This document shows positions 1 through 9,716 of a stretch of DNA of 64,000 nt, piece by piece (the stretch's first letter is position 1; every line of letters starts with the position of its first letter). The DNA is from Perkinsus olseni. Its lineage: Eukaryota; Perkinsozoa; Perkinsida; Perkinsidae. A program made the position numbers and the translations under genes. The stretch lies in the NCBI GenBank assembly GCA_013115135.1, contig JABANP010000136.1, positions 1 to 64,000 on the forward strand. Reading direction: 5' to 3'. Under the pieces are notes generated by a model that was given only the letters and a program-made list of their open reading frames with translations, was not told the origin of the DNA and did no database searches.

Positions 1-39
1 CTCTGAAGCCTCAAAGCCTTGGGTCTCCTTCTACTTCGA

Positions 40-783
40 AGGAGCATATTATCAGTTTAATCGCGTTGTTATGGGTCTTCCTGCCGTCTCCCGCGATACT
101 TCGTTATTGCACTTCTGAAATGGTATCTGAAGTTCATAGTCGTACAGCGGTTGCCCATGACTACTCTGTTGTTGATTATGTTGATGATCTAGTAGTTGGT
201 AGCAATGACCCTACCACTAGGGACACTGTGGTTGTAGAAACTAGATCAGTCTTCGGCTCTCACGGGTTCTGGCTAGATCCTGCAAAGGAATGCCAGGGAG
301 GGCCATAGTGGTCGTGTTAAAGCCTTTGGAATGCTATGGGATGGTCCTACTGATAGCCTTCATGTTACGCCTATACGTGAGTTACCGTCTCCTGTCTCTC
401 AGCATGTTGACCCTCCCATCAATTTAGAGTCGAGTGATGTCCCCTAATCTCAGCTCAAATGACTTCCAGTCCGTCTCTCCCTGACCCTTCGAGAAGCGCT
501 ATCGTGGCTTGCCAGCATTTATGATCCACTTGGAACCGTCGCTGAAACCGTGCTCCGTGGCAAACTTGTACTTCGTTATGCTCATCGGTGTGGTATCACC
601 TTCGATCAACTACTACCAGGCCCATTGTATCGTGAATTCTACAAAGTCTATCAAGCCCTCAAGAGCCCCAAGCCTGTACCTCGATTAGTTGATCATCAAG
701 CTCTACATGTCTTCGTCGATAGCTCCAGCTATGCTCATGGATGCTCTGTTCTCGACAGTAACATGAACAGGGGTATATGCTAA
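40..783 (+). pseudogene. RT and start of RNase H fragment of BEL/Pao pol
   Basis: An RT finger/palm segment reading QFNRVVMGLPAV begins near 51 in one frame. The catalytic box YVDDLVVGSND then appears at about 178-210 in another frame, so there is a frameshift near 110. From about 481 a third frame reads LREALSWLASIYDPLG and continues into the start of the RNase H fold (FVDSSSYAHGC at about 715). Stops and frame changes between 308 and 480 break the protein. The domains are seen in the sequence; assignment to BEL/Pao rests on the IYDPLG block. Confidence 0.75.
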
Positions 784-787
784 GGCG

Positions 788-1822
788 ATGCTACACGAGT
801 TAACACATCTCCCATGGACCATTGTGCGCAAGGAATTGCTATCCCTTAGATATGGTCTCAGCTTCGTCAAGCAACAAGTACTTCCAAGTCTCCCCAAGCA
901 CGAGGCATCTCGAGAGTTGTATGTCTACACCGACAATTCTGCCAACTTCCAACGTGTCAGGAAGGCTCTACGAGATGGCGCTCCGTCACCAGATCTACCA
1001 GCATGGGAAAGGACATGTATCGCCTCCATCGTCGAGTTGGCCAATGATTTACATCTTACCCTGCGATTCATCCCAGGACCGTTGAACCCCGCTGACTGCT
1101 TATCAAGAGGCTCAAATGATGGCGTCGACTACCAATGCCTAAGAACGACTATTACGGCAATGAACGAGGGTAAGGTCGATCCCCTACAGATTCCAGTGGC
1201 CTTAACGGCTACTGGTGATGCATCTCCTCTCTTGTCCCATCTCAAGAACCAGTGCTCTGCTACTGAGATCGCCGATGTCTTGGAGAGAATCCGTCGAGCT
1301 CAAGAGAGGGACGACGAGGTTAAACACATCAAGCTGGCCATCGTTCACAATGATAATCGTTACAAGGATATGTACCACGTTATCCACGACCAGAACGGTG
1401 ACGTACTGGTGAAGAAGCATCCGATCATCGCCGACCATGTCCAAGTCTATGTCCCTCAGAGCTGCAGAAGAAGTCTGGTTGATCGCATCCACACTGTCTA
1501 TGGTCATGTTGGTACGTCGAAGTTACCAGGGTTGCTAAGCAGAGACTTCTACTGGCCCGGGTTATCTGGTGATGCTCGACGCTATGCCAAGAACTGTGCA
1601 ACCTGCGTCAAGTTTAAGGGCTCGTGTTTGTTGCGCGCCGGAGGATTGGGGACAGTTCCCGCCAAGAGTCCTATATGCATGGAAATGGTGGGAGCTGACC
1701 TTATAGGTCCCTTCGTCTCTCCATCTCTAGCTGATGATCCAGAGCACAAGGTTGAGTACGCCCTAGTCTTAGTCGATTCAGCATCGAAATTTATCGTCGC
1801 CAAAACCTCTGCTCAGCAGTGA
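788..1822 (+). pseudogene. RNase H and integrase N-half of BEL/Pao pol
   Basis: Continues the pol reading frame with RNase H (YVYTDNSANFQRV at about 921, then LRFIPGPLNPADCLSRG at about 1061). The integrase zinc-binding module follows: histidines in VYGHVG at about 1500 and the pair CATC at about 1594. The first part of the integrase catalytic core comes next, with its first aspartate in MVGADLIGPF at about 1690. The frame ends at a TGA at 1820-1822. The next integrase segment resumes in a different frame within about 15 bases, so a single-base shift splits the catalytic core. Confidence 0.8.
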
Positions 1823-1835
1823 TACTGATTCTACT

Positions 1836-2630
1836 TTGGAGACGATGGTGGATTGTTTCTTCTCCGTGGGATTCCCATCCCTAATAGTAAGTGATAGAGA
1901 TGGAAGATTCCTATCAAAGGTTGGAGTAGCTGCCCAGAAGCTCTTCCAGTGGAATTGGAAATTCTTACCAGCTCATGCGTCTCCATTGAACTCCTGGCAA
2001 GAAATACCCCATCGACTGTTGAACAGTATCATGCGAGCTATTATCGATGGTTCCGGGTTGCAGCTCCGTGATTGGTATCGTCTACTACCTTGTGCAGTAT
2101 GGGCTTACAACAATGTTCCGATCGATGAGAACTGCCCGGTTGCCCCTGCTGATCTCTTCTTCCATCATGGTGCTACTGCTCCCAGCTCCTTGCAGCCGCG
2201 TCGATTATCAGAACAAGCTGCTCAGTGGTCAAGTGTTCTACAAGGATTCCCAGCGTCTCTGCAACGTGATGTTGTCCAATCTATGGTCAAGAACATGGAG
2301 CGAGTCTACGCATCTACCTTTGATATCTATACTATCCACAACTATGTTCTCAGGAATAAGAGTGAGGCGTCACTAGCACGCCAGCCTGGTCGACGCGTTC
2401 CTGAGCTACGCGTGGGGCAGCACGTGATGCTTGTGCGGCACCAGAGGCGCAAGTTGGATCCTCTGATGACTGGTCCCTTTCGTATATGTGGAATTGTTAC
2501 CAAGTATTTGGTCGAGCTCGAGGACAAGGACCAGAAGAAGCTGGGAAGACATTTTGTTGGGAATTTACGACTACTTCCTGATGATGCTGATATTCCCTTA
2601 GCCACGGCGACGAGCACGGATTTGCAGTGA
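1836..2630 (+). pseudogene. Integrase C-half of BEL/Pao pol
   Basis: Carries the second half of the DDE integrase core. The second aspartate is in LIVSDRDGRF at about 1886. The region expected to hold the catalytic glutamate reads SPLNSWQEIPHRLLN, so the usual P-x-x-N-G-x-x-E block is poorly kept. The C-terminal part has a GPFRICGIVTKYLVELED-like small beta-barrel. Upstream of 1836 the frame stays open as SDTDSTLE, which joins to the preceding fragment by a one-base shift. The terminal TGA at 2628-2630 looks like the natural end of pol. Confidence 0.75.
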
Positions 2631-2995
2631 GGTGAAGTGGGTTGGACTGGCTTTGGCTGCGTCTATGCTTCTTCGAGGTAAGGTGTTGAGATCAGACAAG
2701 TCTTGAGCTTCGATAGAGTATTGATATCCGTCACATCATTATGAGTTGTTAAATCGTATCCGTCATTATCAGTTTTGTTATTCGGTAGTGCCTCCAGTAG
2801 TGACGTATAGTCTATGCTAGCGATCAGTGACTGTTTCTGGCCCTGGCCGGAGTGTTGCTGTACGCGGACTTAGTATGGTACCAACTTGTTACCTTGTGAT
2901 TCTTCAGCATTTTTACATTAGCTGTAGCACGCAAGTACAAGGTAGATTGGTGCAATACCTTTTGTTGATCCCTTTGTTATCATCACTACCACAAG
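2631..2995. other. Interval between two retroelements
   Basis: No supported gene. This could be the 3' untranslated/LTR part of the BEL-like copy and of the convergent element. I could not find a matching direct repeat in the window to define an LTR. Confidence 0.5.
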
Positions 2996-3427
2996 CTACA
3001 TCACCAAGGTGTTGGGTTGACTATGAGAGCGACCAGGGAGCAACAGCTCGACCCTGCGAGCAACGACCGTGCCAGCCGGAAATAGGCAAATATGATCAGC
3101 AGGGAAAGATGAGCCATCAGTATACACAGTATCATCAAAGAAGGGACAGCGGGGAATGATGTTGAGCAGCATAGAGTATGGTGATTGACCAGTTGTGGAG
3201 TTCTTAGTAGCATTCATACGATACACCACAGAGTCAGCATGTTGAACCCAGTCCTTATTATCGGATAAATAGAGGCAGGACCTTATACCATCATGAAAGG
3301 TACGGTGTGGTCTTTTTGTAGCGGAATTGGACTCCGGACAATAGATAGCAATGCGTGCCTCTTGGATACATCTGTCGGCACACCACTGGGTGAAACGAGT
3401 AGAGAAGGCCTTGTCATCATCATGCAT
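2996..3427 (-). pseudogene. Integrase C-half of the Gag-integrase element
   Basis: Continues the DDE core of the preceding ORF in another frame. The second aspartate is in HDDDKAFSTRF near the start. A block reading CPESNSATKRPHRTFHDG, near codon 30, matches the P-x-S-N-G-x-x-E/K-R-x-x-R region that carries the catalytic glutamate. About 40 bases in a third frame separate it from the upstream fragment (HFKTEGYHMAYILNY), so at least two shifts interrupt the integrase. Confidence 0.65.
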
Positions 3428-3466
3428 TAATAGTTCAGGATATAGGCCATATGATATCCTTCAGTC

Positions 3467-5104
3467 TTAAAGTGCTTTGCAAATACTATCTGTAGTTGGA
3501 TGTTTCGTAGGGTAGATTCGTAGACAAGTATACATATCCGATATTGTAACGGCATATGGGTGCTTAATGTTAGTATAGGGACCAGTAAGGTCGATAGCAA
3601 GGTAAGAGAGAGGTTTATGTGGTTGTGGGAGATGTCCAAAGAGCTTCCGGTTATGATACGACTTGCATAGGATACATAGACACGGATATTTATTGCAGAC
3701 CTTAGACATTCGCGGGAACCACCAATGACGAGAAGCCAAGTCATAGAGAGGTTTCTTGCCTGGATGAGCATAGTAGTCATGATATCTCTGTAGCAATAGA
3801 GGCTGAAGCGGTGATGGTACATAAAGACGCTGGGTACCAGCTAGGCGAGCAAGACCGGTAGGGTCCTGAACGATGATACCTTTCAGCAGCAGCTCATCTC
3901 GCTCACGACAAGATTGTCCAAGGGCTTCTCTAGTAAGGTATAGTGGTGCTTGGTAAGGCCTAGTGCAGATCTTCTTCACTACAGGATCGGCATCAGCAGG
4001 AGAGACTTGACGTTGACGTTCACCTGCGATGGGCTGTACCATCGAAGGTATGACTGCAGCTTGTAGAGGGAAGTTAACCTCATCATGTGCTTGTTGTGGG
4101 GGTGCAGTGGGGAAGCCGGCTAAAGGTGTCGGGGTAGCAGAGGATGATGTCGTGTGTAGGAATCTGCACCGTGTGCCATAGGTACATCGTCCTTGAATGT
4201 TCAAGCGACATATCATCGTCGGTGAGTGCTCGGCGGGAACACTTTCGCTTGTAAGTTTACGACTGCTTGACTCTTCATACGACGTACACCAATCTACCAT
4301 AACATGTAAGGGAGTAGTGGCTTGTGGGTGTACTTGAAGAAGTGGTTGTCGCAGCCAGTCGGGAAGTCCATCTAAAAAGGCTCGGCGTAGTGCTGTTAGG
4401 GGTATTTCGTGGTTTAGATAGCGCGCATGCTGCTGTAAGTTCACGATGATATCATGCAGGGCTTCAACGTTGATGAAGCTGATATGATTGATATCTCGGA
4501 GCTGGATATAGATCTTGTCAACGTTGTTGGTGATAGACCAACGATTGTTGAACCAAAGCTCTGCTGACTGGAGACGGTTCAGAATTGTAGCATCAGATGC
4601 GGTGTTCTTAGAGAGATAGTTGTCAAGCTCCCGGGCTTGGCTTTGCTGCAAGCAGACGGCGGTTAGGTACCTCCAAGTGTCCATCTCGCTAAGTGCTGCT
4701 AGTCGAGCTGACTCGGCCACTCTATAGAGGAAGGCTGTAGCAGGACGTTTATCAGAAGTGCCTTGCCACACCTTTCCGTCTGGTGGTTGAAGGCGTAGAA
4801 CTCCTGCCAAAGATTTGGCATCTTCAGAAGTGCTGGTTGTGATAGCAGATGCTAGAATGGATGGTGTAGTCGACTCCGACGAGTAGACCGAAGAAGGGCG
4901 ATGACGAGCCTCTTTAGCCTCTTTAAGGAGGCGAAGGCAATCTACTTTGTGTTGCAGTGTAGCGTTATCAGGGAGAGCTTTCTCAATATCCTTGACGCTG
5001 ACGAACTCCAAGTCAGAGACGTCCTTGAGCTTGAGGATTGCGAGAAGTGTACCGTAGGGTCCAAGGCCAACGGGTTCTCCACCAGCTGTTAGGGTTCCGT
5101 CCAT
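3467..5104 (-). CDS. Gag-integrase fusion ORF with CCCH zinc finger
   Basis: A 545-codon open frame. Residues about 1-280 are Gag-like, with an alpha-rich capsid-type region (AFLYRVAESARLAAL, FLDGLPDWLRQPLL). They are followed by a zinc finger of spacing C-x7-C-x5-C-x3-H (CRLNIQGRCTYGTRCRFLH), a CCCH type rather than the usual retroviral CCHC knuckle. After a proline/glutamine-rich linker comes an integrase zinc-binding domain (HDYYAH, then CLCILC) and the start of the catalytic core (AIDLTGPY). The frame stays open across the Gag-integrase junction, so the missing RT is not explained by a simple frameshift. The frame is lost at the distal end (about 3467). Confidence 0.7.
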   Translation of the reverse strand: MDGTLTAGGEPVGLGPYGTLLAILKLKDVSDLEFVSVKDIEKALPDNATLQHKVDCLRLLKEAKEARHRPSSVYSSESTTPSILASAITTSTSEDAKSLAGVLRLQPPDGKVWQGTSDKRPATAFLYRVAESARLAALSEMDTWRYLTAVCLQQSQARELDNYLSKNTASDATILNRLQSAELWFNNRWSITNNVDKIYIQLRDINHISFINVEALHDIIVNLQQHARYLNHEIPLTALRRAFLDGLPDWLRQPLLQVHPQATTPLHVMVDWCTSYEESSSRKLTSESVPAEHSPTMICRLNIQGRCTYGTRCRFLHTTSSSATPTPLAGFPTAPPQQAHDEVNFPLQAAVIPSMVQPIAGERQRQVSPADADPVVKKICTRPYQAPLYLTREALGQSCRERDELLLKGIIVQDPTGLARLAGTQRLYVPSPLQPLLLQRYHDYYAHPGKKPLYDLASRHWWFPRMSKVCNKYPCLCILCKSYHNRKLFGHLPQPHKPLSYLAIDLTGPYTNIKHPYAVTISDMYTCLRIYPTKHPTTDSICKAL

Positions 5105-5394
5105 ACTAGCAACGCGACAGGGGCGTAAATGTAGGTGTGCTGCGCTTAGGATCTACTATAGGCTATAATGCAGGGTATCGATCACGCTATGGGCGTCGGC
5201 GCAATATACAGACAACGGAGCGGAGATAGGGAGATTCCTTACACATATGGGAGGTCACCAATAGCCTGAAATCTATACGCGCACTCAAACTCTGTCACAG
5301 CCCATATCGATCACCGGGGCCTTCGCTACTGCAACCGCCAGCACGCGTCACGCGAATCGCTGTCGGACCGTTCCCACAGGACTTTTCCTTTACG
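5105..5394. other. Junction between retroelement and transporter array
   Basis: No gene. From about 5362 the sequence (GTCGGACCGTTCCCACAG and on) matches the 5' flank of the paralogues at 8395 and 14894. Upstream of that point the similarity stops abruptly, while the two paralogues keep matching each other. The likely promoter and 5' UTR of the first transporter therefore differ from its siblings. Confidence 0.6.
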
Positions 5395-6684
5395 ATGAAA
5401 GGCGAGCTCGAAGCAAGGCCTTCACTCTATGCCGCAGACATGGTCGTGAACCCTCAGGGTTGCTCGGACTACCGAGGCGTTGCTAACATCGTCATGACGG
5501 CAGTTGGTGTTGGCGTATTAGCCTTACCCAACGCCGTTGCTTTCGGTGGGTGGATTGCCGCCCCGTTACTACTAGTACTGTCCTGGGTGTTAACACATTT
5601 CCAAATGTGTTTACTGTGGAAGTGCCTCTTCATGAACCCTTCCCGCAAGCAAATGCAGTCTTACGAGGAAGTCGGCCGGGCCTGCTTCGGACGAGTTGGT
5701 CAAGTTGCGGTAGCAGTTTGTCTTTATGGCGGTATCTTCTGCATCTGTTCTCTGATCATGATACTTCTCGGTAGTTCTCTTCACAATCTAGCCCCGAGTT
5801 TGAGCCGTTCACTGTGGATTGTCATTTCCGTGGCATTGATGTTGCCCTTCGCCTGGTTGCCGACCTTCAAGCGCGTGGGTGTCATTGCTGCTATAGGTGT
5901 AGCCGCAACAACAGTCGTTGCAATTTCTGTCATCATAGCCGGCGCTCGGGAAGCAGCCGGTCCCGATGATCATGAGCACGTATTGGGCCCACAGGGTATT
6001 GGTGGGCTCGGTCTTGCCTTCACCAATTTCATGAATAGTTTTACCTGCGCTCCGGTCATCCCAGGGTTGATAGCCGAGATGAAAAACCCGGCCACTTTCC
6101 CGCGAGTTGCCATGTGGTCTTTTCTCACTATAACCGTGGTTTTCGGCAGCATTGGGTTCGCTGGATACGCTGGCTGGGGTATTGACATGCTAAAGTTCGA
6201 CTTGATTGTCGATGCTGTGGCGTCATCTGCGGGAAAGGGTGACTGGGTTAACTACATAGTTCAAATATCGATCCTTATTGTTTCCTTTACACATCTACTG
6301 GTATTATTCGCTCCGCTCGGGAAGGCGAGCGATCGGGCTCTGTCATGTTTCCGTAAAAGCAATACGATGCACTGGACGATACTACTGACCGGAAGAAGTG
6401 TTGTTTTTCTGGCTGCTATGGGTTTGGCCCTTCTGGTCCCGGGTTTCGGTTCGCTGTTCAACCTCGTGGGCTCTACAATCGTAATGTTTTTGCAAATTCT
6501 TTTTCCGAGCACGTTTTTCCTGAGATTGTTATATCTTGGTTCGAAGAAAGGCATACCTCTGCCGTTTAGGTCAAACTTGCAATATAAGATTCATGTAACG
6601 GTAGTCGTATTATGTATTCTCCTAGGTCTCTTCGGATTAGTCTTGGGGACTTACCAAGCGATCGATGCTCTGGCATCAAAGTAG
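5395..6684 (+). CDS. Amino-acid transporter, AAAP family (array copy 1)
   Basis: A 429-residue intronless membrane protein of the amino acid/auxin permease family (Pfam Aa_trans type), predicted to move amino acids across the plasma or an organelle membrane. The N-terminal block GVGVLALPNAVAFGGW is the family's first-helix signature. Around ten to eleven hydrophobic segments follow, and GFGSLFNLVGSTIVMFLQ is the usual late helix. The start at 5395 is chosen because it is the first ATG after the conserved upstream block shared by all array copies. By my count it differs from copy 2 at 17 residues (about 96% identity). Substrate is not deducible from sequence. The lack of introns contrasts with the intron-rich relative at 19124. 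Confidence 0.85.
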   Translation: MKGELEARPSLYAADMVVNPQGCSDYRGVANIVMTAVGVGVLALPNAVAFGGWIAAPLLLVLSWVLTHFQMCLLWKCLFMNPSRKQMQSYEEVGRACFGRVGQVAVAVCLYGGIFCICSLIMILLGSSLHNLAPSLSRSLWIVISVALMLPFAWLPTFKRVGVIAAIGVAATTVVAISVIIAGAREAAGPDDHEHVLGPQGIGGLGLAFTNFMNSFTCAPVIPGLIAEMKNPATFPRVAMWSFLTITVVFGSIGFAGYAGWGIDMLKFDLIVDAVASSAGKGDWVNYIVQISILIVSFTHLLVLFAPLGKASDRALSCFRKSNTMHWTILLTGRSVVFLAAMGLALLVPGFGSLFNLVGSTIVMFLQILFPSTFFLRLLYLGSKKGIPLPFRSNLQYKIHVTVVVLCILLGLFGLVLGTYQAIDALASK

Positions 6685-7555
6685 CTAGAAGGTGGTATTT
6701 TGAAGGACTTTTGGTCCTACACTGTTTGGTCGACGCTCACTACAATTTTGCAACTGACCAATTTCTGGGTAACAATCCGTTTTCTTCTGGTCAAAATCTT
6801 GAGTTTACGGATAAGCTGAACATCACGAGAACCACGGAGCCTGTTCGCATTGTACTCGTTTATAGTGTGGAAGAGTCGCAGTGAATAGTGACGCTGAAAA
6901 CGAGACTGAGCATGCAGGATATGCTGAGCTATGGAAAACTGCGCCAGGGATGGTGTATACTCCAGGAGTTCGGATACGCGACATCCCACGGGGTGAAAAC
7001 AAAAAGCCGTAGAAATTTGACCAACGATTTGGCGATGGAGGAGCTGGAATCGGTGATCTATTAATCCTTGGTCACGCTTTGCTTTTGATGAAACATCGCA
7101 CAGGTGACGGCGATCGATCCCCAAGTGAGCCGAGCATTTGAGTTGAAGCTAGAGACCACAGCAAAAAACATGCCGAAAAACCACTATCGTTGGAAGAGAA
7201 GGCCCTTGCTCGGGTTCCAGCGTGCTCAGGCTGAGTCTCTATAGTCTACTTCTGTCTGTTCATGTGAGGCTAGTGCTTTGGTATGCTTCGCTGTCTCCTT
7301 TGGCCAGCACGCTTGCTCATTGCGTGAGGTGCCCTGCGTGGCCAAGGCCAGACTACGCTTCCTCTATGCCCGTTTCTGTGGCAACGCGCCACTCAGTCGC
7401 CTTGGACATTTCTGGAGGCATCGGCTTGGTTCGGACTCTGCACTCTTATCTGTTCACCAGGGGGACGACGCAGGTTCGAATCATATATACGTACAGATGT
7501 AAATACGTACAGAGGTGAAGCGACCGTCGACCGGCGACGGTTTCCATCTGTGAAT
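6685..7555. other. 3' flank of array copy 1
   Basis: Bases 6685-6860 are clearly homologous to 9717-9870 after copy 2 (shared blocks such as TTTTGCAACTGACCAATTTC), so the duplication unit extends past the stop. No gene is supported in the rest. A tRNA B-box-like GCAGGTTCGAATC at about 7470 stands alone without a matching A box. Confidence 0.6.
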
Positions 7556-8262
7556 GAGAACGGAGCGGAAGACTTTAGATCAGCTTTTTCTAACTTTGGA
7601 AGCCCTCGGGGAAGGGGAGCTGTAGGCGCGGTTACTCTGCCTGAGCAGATCTTTAAGCAGTCCTCAGGTGGGGAACCTTAGTCAAACGTCCTCACCTTCC
7701 CTAAGGTCCTACCTCGACAAAGCATAATGAAAGCTCAACTTGAAGCGCCTAGGAAGACCTCATTACCTCCCTTAGCCCGCTTAATTCACCGGATGAACGG
7801 GATATTTATCTAGGTTAAACCGGTTTCAGCAAGATAGCATCTCTCTGCGCAGAAAGATGCTATGTTAAGTTGGGAGCGCAGCGGGACACCTAGTGTCCCG
7901 GTTGTCCCTCCCACGCTGGCAAGCTAGTGCCCTCAGCACCGGCTCGAGCCGTCACGTGCTCGGTGACGGTTCGATTCGACAGGTGTCGTCCTCCCGGCGC
8001 TCTCATTCTTTCCACCGAGGTCCTGGAGAGGCAACTTGTGCCTGTCGAACCACGATGGCCATTTGTGGTATCTCAGATAAGGTATCTGCTGTCGTGAGGT
8101 CCTGTTGACCTTTGAGACGCCGGTTGAGTGCCGCGCCAAGCCCCTTCTCGGAGACCAGAGGTTTTGCGCCTCAGTGAAACATCCCACGGTTAGATCTTAA
8201 AAACCAAAGTTTGGTTACCGGACTGGAAATCTTAAGGGAAGGCTCCTATGAAATACGCGCTG
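7556..8262. repeat. Diverged, interrupted copy of the 60740-61659 foldback element
   Basis: Bases 7567-7790 align with 61368-61590 (shared CAGATCAGCTTTTTCT, CCTTAGCCCGCTTAA/CCTCAGCCCGCCTAA and similar stretches). Bases 8184-8258 align with the right end 61600-61657 (GGTTAGATCTTAA..., ending CCTATGAAATA). The roughly 390 bases between (7795-8183) have no counterpart and look like an insertion, or sequence lost from the other copy. The left terminal repeat is missing. It sits immediately upstream of the duplicated 5' flank of array copy 2. Confidence 0.6.
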
Positions 8263-8284
8263 TGTTTTCGGGGGCGATGCTGGT

Positions 8285-8426
8285 TTTTTGAGCCCCCCCC
8301 CATTCCTCCCTCTTGACGAGGGTCGCCAGGCAGGAATTCCTCCGCAACTTCCGCTTGGATGCGAGTGCAACACATGAGTATCGTAGAGTAGTGGTCGGAC
8401 CGTTCCCACAGGACTTTTCCTTTACG
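8285..8426 (+). repeat. 5' flank duplicated with 14779-14925
   Basis: Starting at the C-run before ATTCCTCCCTCTTGACGAGG, the two stretches are almost base-for-base alike up to the transporter ATG. They probably contain the promoter/5' UTR shared by array copies 2 and 3. Copy 1 keeps only the last 35 bases or so. Confidence 0.75.
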
Positions 8427-9716
8427 ATGAAAGGCGAGCTCGAAGCAAGGCCTTCACTCTATGCCGCGGACATGGTCGTGAACCCTCAGGGTTGCTCGGA
8501 CTACCGAGGCGTTGCTAACATCGTTATGTTCGCTGTTGGTGTTGGCGTATTAGCCTTACCCAACGCCGTTGCTTTCGGTGGGTGGATTGCCGCCCCGTTA
8601 TTATTAGTACTGTCCTGGGCGTTAACACATTTCCAAACGTGTTTGTTGTGGAAGTGTCTCTTCATGAACCCTTCCCGGAAGCAAATGCAGTCTTACGAGG
8701 AAGTCGGTCGGGCCTGTTTCGGACGAGTCGGTCAAGTTGCGGTAGCAGTTTGTCTTTATGGCGGTATCTTTTGTATCTGTTCTCTGATCATGATACTTCT
8801 CGGTAGTTCTCTTCACAATCTAGCCCCGAGTTTGAGCCGTTCACTGTGGATTGTCATTTCCGTGGCATTGATGTTGCCCTTCGCCTGGTTGCCGACCTTC
8901 AAGCGCGTGGGTGTCGTCGCTGCATTAGGTGTAGCCGCAACAACAGTCGTTGCAATTTCTGTGATCATAGCCGGTGCCCGGGAAGCAGCCGGTCCCGATG
9001 ATCATGAACACGTATTGGGCCCACAGGGTATTGGTGGGCTCGGTCTTGCCTTTACTAATTTCATGAATAGTTTTACATGTGCCCCTGTTGCCCCAGGGTT
9101 GATAGCCGAGATGAAGAATCCGGCCAATTTCCCTCGAGTTGCCATGTGGTCTTTTCTTATCGTAACCGTGGTTTTTGGCAGCATTGGGTTCGCTGGATAC
9201 GCTGGCTGGGGTATTGACATGCTCAAATTCGACCTGATCGTCGACGCTGTGGCATCGTCAGCAGGGGAAGGCGATTGGGTTAACTACGTCGTACAGATTT
9301 CGATACTAATTGTATCATTCAGTCATCTCTTGGTATTATTCGCTCCGCTCGGGAAGGCGAGCGATCGGGCTCTGTCATGTTTCCTCAAAAACAATACGAT
9401 GCACTGGACGATACTACCGACCGGAAGAAGTGTTGTTTTTCTGGCTGCTATGGGCTTGGCCCTTCTGGTCCCGGGTTTCGGTTCGCTGTTCAACCTCGTG
9501 GGATCAACAATCGTAATGTTTTTGCAAATTCTTTTTCCGAGCTCATTTTTCCTGAGATTGTTATATCTTGGTTCGAAAGAAGGCATACCTCTGCCGTTTA
9601 GGTCGAACTTGCAATATAAGATTCATGTAACGGTAGTCGTATTATGTATTCTCCTAGGTCTCTTCGGATTAGTCCTGGGGACCTATCAAGCGATCGATGC
9701 TTTGGCATCTAAGTAG
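8427..9716 (+). CDS. Amino-acid transporter, AAAP family (array copy 2)
   Basis: A 429-residue intronless paralogue of copy 1, colinear throughout, with the same ATG context and stop position. Changes are mostly conservative and lie in or near membrane helices (for example T to F after NIVM, I to A in CAPVxPG, K to E in SAGxGDW). The upstream open frame back to 8313 has no ATG before 8427 and belongs to the duplicated flank. The helices GVGVLALPNAV and FAGYAGWGIDML mark it as a full AAAP carrier. The pair looks recently duplicated and still under protein-level constraint. Substrate unknown. Confidence 0.85.
   Translation: MKGELEARPSLYAADMVVNPQGCSDYRGVANIVMFAVGVGVLALPNAVAFGGWIAAPLLLVLSWALTHFQTCLLWKCLFMNPSRKQMQSYEEVGRACFGRVGQVAVAVCLYGGIFCICSLIMILLGSSLHNLAPSLSRSLWIVISVALMLPFAWLPTFKRVGVVAALGVAATTVVAISVIIAGAREAAGPDDHEHVLGPQGIGGLGLAFTNFMNSFTCAPVAPGLIAEMKNPANFPRVAMWSFLIVTVVFGSIGFAGYAGWGIDMLKFDLIVDAVASSAGEGDWVNYVVQISILIVSFSHLLVLFAPLGKASDRALSCFLKNNTMHWTILPTGRSVVFLAAMGLALLVPGFGSLFNLVGSTIVMFLQILFPSSFFLRLLYLGSKEGIPLPFRSNLQYKIHVTVVVLCILLGLFGLVLGTYQAIDALASK

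Larger units (their letters stand above)
1..2630 (+). mobile_element. Degenerate BEL/Pao-like LTR retrotransposon, pol region
   Basis: The stretch encodes reverse transcriptase, RNase H and integrase in that order, cut off at the left edge of the window. The order alone fits Ty3/gypsy or BEL/Pao. The residues SIYDPLG, read in frame at about 511-531 between the RT and RNase H parts, are typical of BEL/Pao elements (Peptidase_A17 region). The coding region is split over several frames at about 110, 310-480, 785 and 1820, so the copy cannot make an intact polyprotein as written. Long terminal repeats were not found: the left one would lie outside the window and no matching right one is recognisable after 2630. 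Confidence 0.85.
2996..5104 (-). mobile_element. LTR-retroelement remnant: Gag fused to integrase, no RT
   Basis: On the minus strand a Gag-like protein runs directly into an integrase with no protease, reverse transcriptase or RNase H between. The integrase core is then broken by two frame changes around 3427-3467. It lies tail-to-tail with the BEL-like copy. Its 5' side (5105-5370) meets the first transporter gene, whose upstream sequence loses similarity to its paralogues at about 5362. Insertion or rearrangement at that point would explain the loss. No LTRs were recognised. Confidence 0.75.

Noticed and set aside
7470..7485. Intergenic B-box-like sites (also about 31327 and about 60210) as tRNA genes
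   Set aside because: No A box, acceptor or anticodon stem can be drawn around them.
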